This document shows positions 62,275 to 64,000 of a stretch of DNA of 64,000 bases, piece after piece (within the stretch, counting starts at the first letter, position 1; the number at the start of each line of letters is the position of its first letter). This DNA is from Acidimicrobiales bacterium MED-G01. Lineage in GTDB: Bacteria; Actinomycetota; Acidimicrobiia; Acidimicrobiales; Poriferisodalaceae. Both the position numbers and the translations under genes were made by a program. The notes beneath the pieces were generated by a model that was not told the origin of the DNA, did no database searches, and saw only the letters and a program-made list of their open reading frames with translations. Location of the stretch: positions 1 to 64,000 of the forward strand of contig NTLA01000008.1 of NCBI GenBank assembly GCA_002457435.1, given 5' to 3'.

Positions 62275-63456
62275 TCAGGCCACGATATTTCGGGCGTGTA
62301 AATCGTCGATTTCGCTTTGACTGAGCCCCAATTGGGTAAGTATCTCGTCAGTGTGTTCACCTTTGCTTGGTGAGTGGCGAGTTAAAGCCGTTGGAGTTCC
62401 ACTGAACTTTGCCGGCGGTTTCACTGTTTTGATTGGCCCCGCCGTGGGATGCATTTCGGTAATGATGATGTCGTTGTGAAGAACCTGCGGGTCGTCAAAT
62501 ACCTCCTGGCGCGAAATCACTCTGGCACACGGAACATCTGCTGCCTCTAACGCTGACAACGCATCATTAGTCGACATAGTTGCGAGCGTTGCCGCGAATT
62601 CAGATCTTTGGGCGTCAGCATTTTGCAAGCGAGCGTCACGGGTAGCAAAGCGCGGGTCCTCGGCTAATTCAGGCCTCCCCAATGCTTCACAGGCGCCCTT
62701 GTACTGGTCAAAGTTCACCCAGTTGGCGGCAATTTGGCCGTCGACGGTATTCCATGGTTCATACCATTCGCTGTAGGTGGGCGCTGGGTCGCCTTCAGGG
62801 AGTGATTCGTTCCAGAAAACTTCCAACCACATCCAGTGAAGCATTGCGTCGAGCAACGCGAGTTCAATGTGCTGACCCCCGGCTCCGTTGGAACGGGCGA
62901 CTAGTGCCGCGAGCACGGCGTTTGCTCCAGCCATTGCTGTCGTTTTGTCAGCGACCACAGCCTTCACGTATGTCCCATTTTGGGCTTCCGCCATCCCTGA
63001 AATAGCTTGAATAATTGGGTCGTAGACAGGTCGATCCGCGTACGGTCCGTTTGGGCCAAAACCGGACACCGAGAGATATACCAAATCGGGATTGACCACA
63101 GACAAAGCTGGATAACCAATTTGCAGACGCTCTGCTACTCCCGGTCGAAAGTTCTGTATGAACACGTCAGCCTCTGAAACGAGTCGCAACAAAATATCGC
63201 GCCCTGTTTCGGAGCGAATATCGAGGTCCATTCCCCTCTTATTTCGATGCATATGAACCCAGCAGCCAGACTGGTCTCCGCTAATCGCGCCGGTCATGCG
63301 CATCACATCGGGGACGCCGACTTTTTCAACGAAAACCACTTCTGCCCCTAATTCAGCGAGCCAAGAACTCACCCACGGTCCAGCTACGGCGCTAGATACG
63401 TCAACGACTGTTATTCCTGCTAATGGGCCATGGCTAGCTGCTTCTGTGTCCTTCAC
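62275..63456 (-). CDS. Family III CoA-transferase (CaiB/BaiF type)
   Basis: 393 residues. LAGITVVDVSSAVAGPW and LGAEVVFVEKVG at the N-terminus and NFRPGVAERLQIGYP match the family; the catalytic Asp is expected near VVADKTTAMAGANAVLAAL, in the AxD position. A second, clearly distinct CoA-transferase from that at 21761. Probably activates the acid released or needed by the flanking hydrolases. Five bases separate it from the partial hydrolase upstream. Confidence 0.9.
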   Translation of the reverse strand: MKDTEAASHGPLAGITVVDVSSAVAGPWVSSWLAELGAEVVFVEKVGVPDVMRMTGAISGDQSGCWVHMHRNKRGMDLDIRSETGRDILLRLVSEADVFIQNFRPGVAERLQIGYPALSVVNPDLVYLSVSGFGPNGPYADRPVYDPIIQAISGMAEAQNGTYVKAVVADKTTAMAGANAVLAALVARSNGAGGQHIELALLDAMLHWMWLEVFWNESLPEGDPAPTYSEWYEPWNTVDGQIAANWVNFDQYKGACEALGRPELAEDPRFATRDARLQNADAQRSEFAATLATMSTNDALSALEAADVPCARVISRQEVFDDPQVLHNDIIITEMHPTAGPIKTVKPPAKFSGTPTALTRHSPSKGEHTDEILTQLGLSQSEIDDLHARNIVA

Positions 63457-63460
63457 TGGG

Positions 63461-64000
63461 TCAGGCTCCGGGGTTCGAGTGTTTCGTGATGAAATCTACT
63501 GCCGCTCGGTTCCACCCTTTTGGATCGTGAGCGTTGACTGCGTGAGATGCCGGTAGGTCAACAATCTCAACCTGAGGGATGAGCTTTACCCGAGGCAAAT
63601 GTTTTTGAAAGCGTTGCTCGTCGACGCCGTTGGTGAACAGAACTGGGACCGAAATCTCTTGCAACGAGTTTCCCAAAGGTAACGCGAAGTTCGTGATGCG
63701 AAACGAAGAAGAGATGCCTTTGGCGGAATGCTCGCTGAATTCTTGATCTAACAAGCTGAGTGTTTCATCTGAGATGCGTTTCGAACGTCCCGGGTTGATC
63801 CAGCTGTCACGAAGGCATTCAACGCCCTCCTCATCGACCTGATCAGCAACTTTGCTTACCATTGTGCGATTGCGTTCCCGCCATTCAATGGGGTCAGCGA
63901 AGCCTGACGCCGAATTGGTGATGATCATCCCCGCGACCCTGTGTGGTCGCGCAACGGCGTAATGCATGACGAGTGCAGCACCCATTGATTGACCTACGAG
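63461..64000 (-). CDS. Alpha/beta hydrolase, N-terminus outside window
   Basis: Reading from the window edge, the frame starts within LVGQSMGAALVMHYA: nucleophile elbow G-Q-S-M-G with Ser. The rest carries the cap and the terminal active-site Asp and His (LPASHAVNAHDPKGWNRA). About 180 residues are seen; the N-terminal oxyanion part lies beyond 64000. Co-directional with the CoA-transferase, so the operon continues out of the window. Confidence 0.82.
   Translation of the reverse strand, partial: LVGQSMGAALVMHYAVARPHRVAGMIITNSASGFADPIEWRERNRTMVSKVADQVDEEGVECLRDSWINPGRSKRISDETLSLLDQEFSEHSAKGISSSFRITNFALPLGNSLQEISVPVLFTNGVDEQRFQKHLPRVKLIPQVEIVDLPASHAVNAHDPKGWNRAAVDFITKHSNPGA

Noticed and set aside
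1-64000. CRISPR array, transposon, phage or toxin-antitoxin system
   Set aside because: No regularly spaced repeats, transposase, integrase, phage or recognisable toxin genes were found by reading both strands.

Overview
The window reads as a chromosome segment from an uncultured actinobacterium, most likely a marine, Acidimicrobiia-like lineage with mid-range GC. This is inferred from gene content and order; there is no rRNA gene to anchor it. The main clues are: a phosphomannomutase / Trm112-like / SIS isomerase / SahH / SecA run like the Mycobacterium tuberculosis Rv3257c-Rv3256c-sahH-secA1 neighbourhood; prfB-ftsE-ftsX; a CysO-like protein, an Rv1339-like metallo-hydrolase, rph and rdgB in the order of Rv1335-Rv1341; several luciferase-like and split-barrel proteins of the type that use F420 in actinobacteria; and a SahH of the long actinobacterial length. 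Genes are packed tightly, with many 1-4 base start/stop overlaps, convergent overlaps, and several starts lacking a clear Shine-Dalgarno sequence.

Layout. 1-8.9 kb is housekeeping: sugar-phosphate metabolism (manB, SIS isomerase), S-adenosylhomocysteine recycling (ahcY, with a possible switching RNA leader), protein export (secA), translation termination (prfB) and division (ftsEX). 8.9-39.8 kb is an accessory block dominated by catabolism and detoxification: four enoyl-CoA hydratases, an acyl-CoA dehydrogenase, a family III CoA-transferase, three luciferase-like oxidoreductases, two MFS transporters, an SDR, a nitroreductase, a P450, a Baeyer-Villiger-type monooxygenase, an alkylsulfatase-like hydrolase, a gamma-glutamyltransferase and an amidase. 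It also holds an AlaX editing protein, a ROK kinase, small envelope proteins and a DUF427 protein. 39.8-48.6 kb returns to housekeeping: tmRNA (ssrA) and smpB, cysO-like, Rv1339-like hydrolase, rph, rdgB, a D-amino-acid lyase-like protein, clpP, rpe, an RlmD/TrmA-type methyltransferase and a thiolase. 48.7-64 kb is a second accessory block: a polytopic membrane protein, an unaccompanied form II CoxL-like molybdenum hydroxylase, an Asp-nucleophile alpha/beta hydrolase, YbaK, a 1302-residue hydantoinase A/B (5-oxoprolinase-like) fusion, a class III aminotransferase, an amidase, a TesB thioesterase, two Ser alpha/beta hydrolases and a second CoA-transferase.

How the genes may work together. The accessory blocks look like equipment for importing, activating as CoA thioesters, and degrading diverse small organic molecules, including amides, lactams, sulfate esters, ketones and possibly N-heterocycles. 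The tightest unit is the minus-strand run ECH / CoA-transferase / MFS / split-barrel protein (23757 down to 20203), whose genes overlap by 1-4 bases. The substrates are not deducible from sequence alone.

I see no rRNA, ordinary tRNA, CRISPR array, transposase, integrase or phage gene. The most interesting points are the mutually exclusive hairpins over the ahcY ribosome-binding site, the ~31 kb catabolic block between ftsX and ssrA/smpB (genes usually contiguous in actinobacteria), the lactam/amide cluster at 50-61 kb, and the dyad upstream of the Baeyer-Villiger enzyme.
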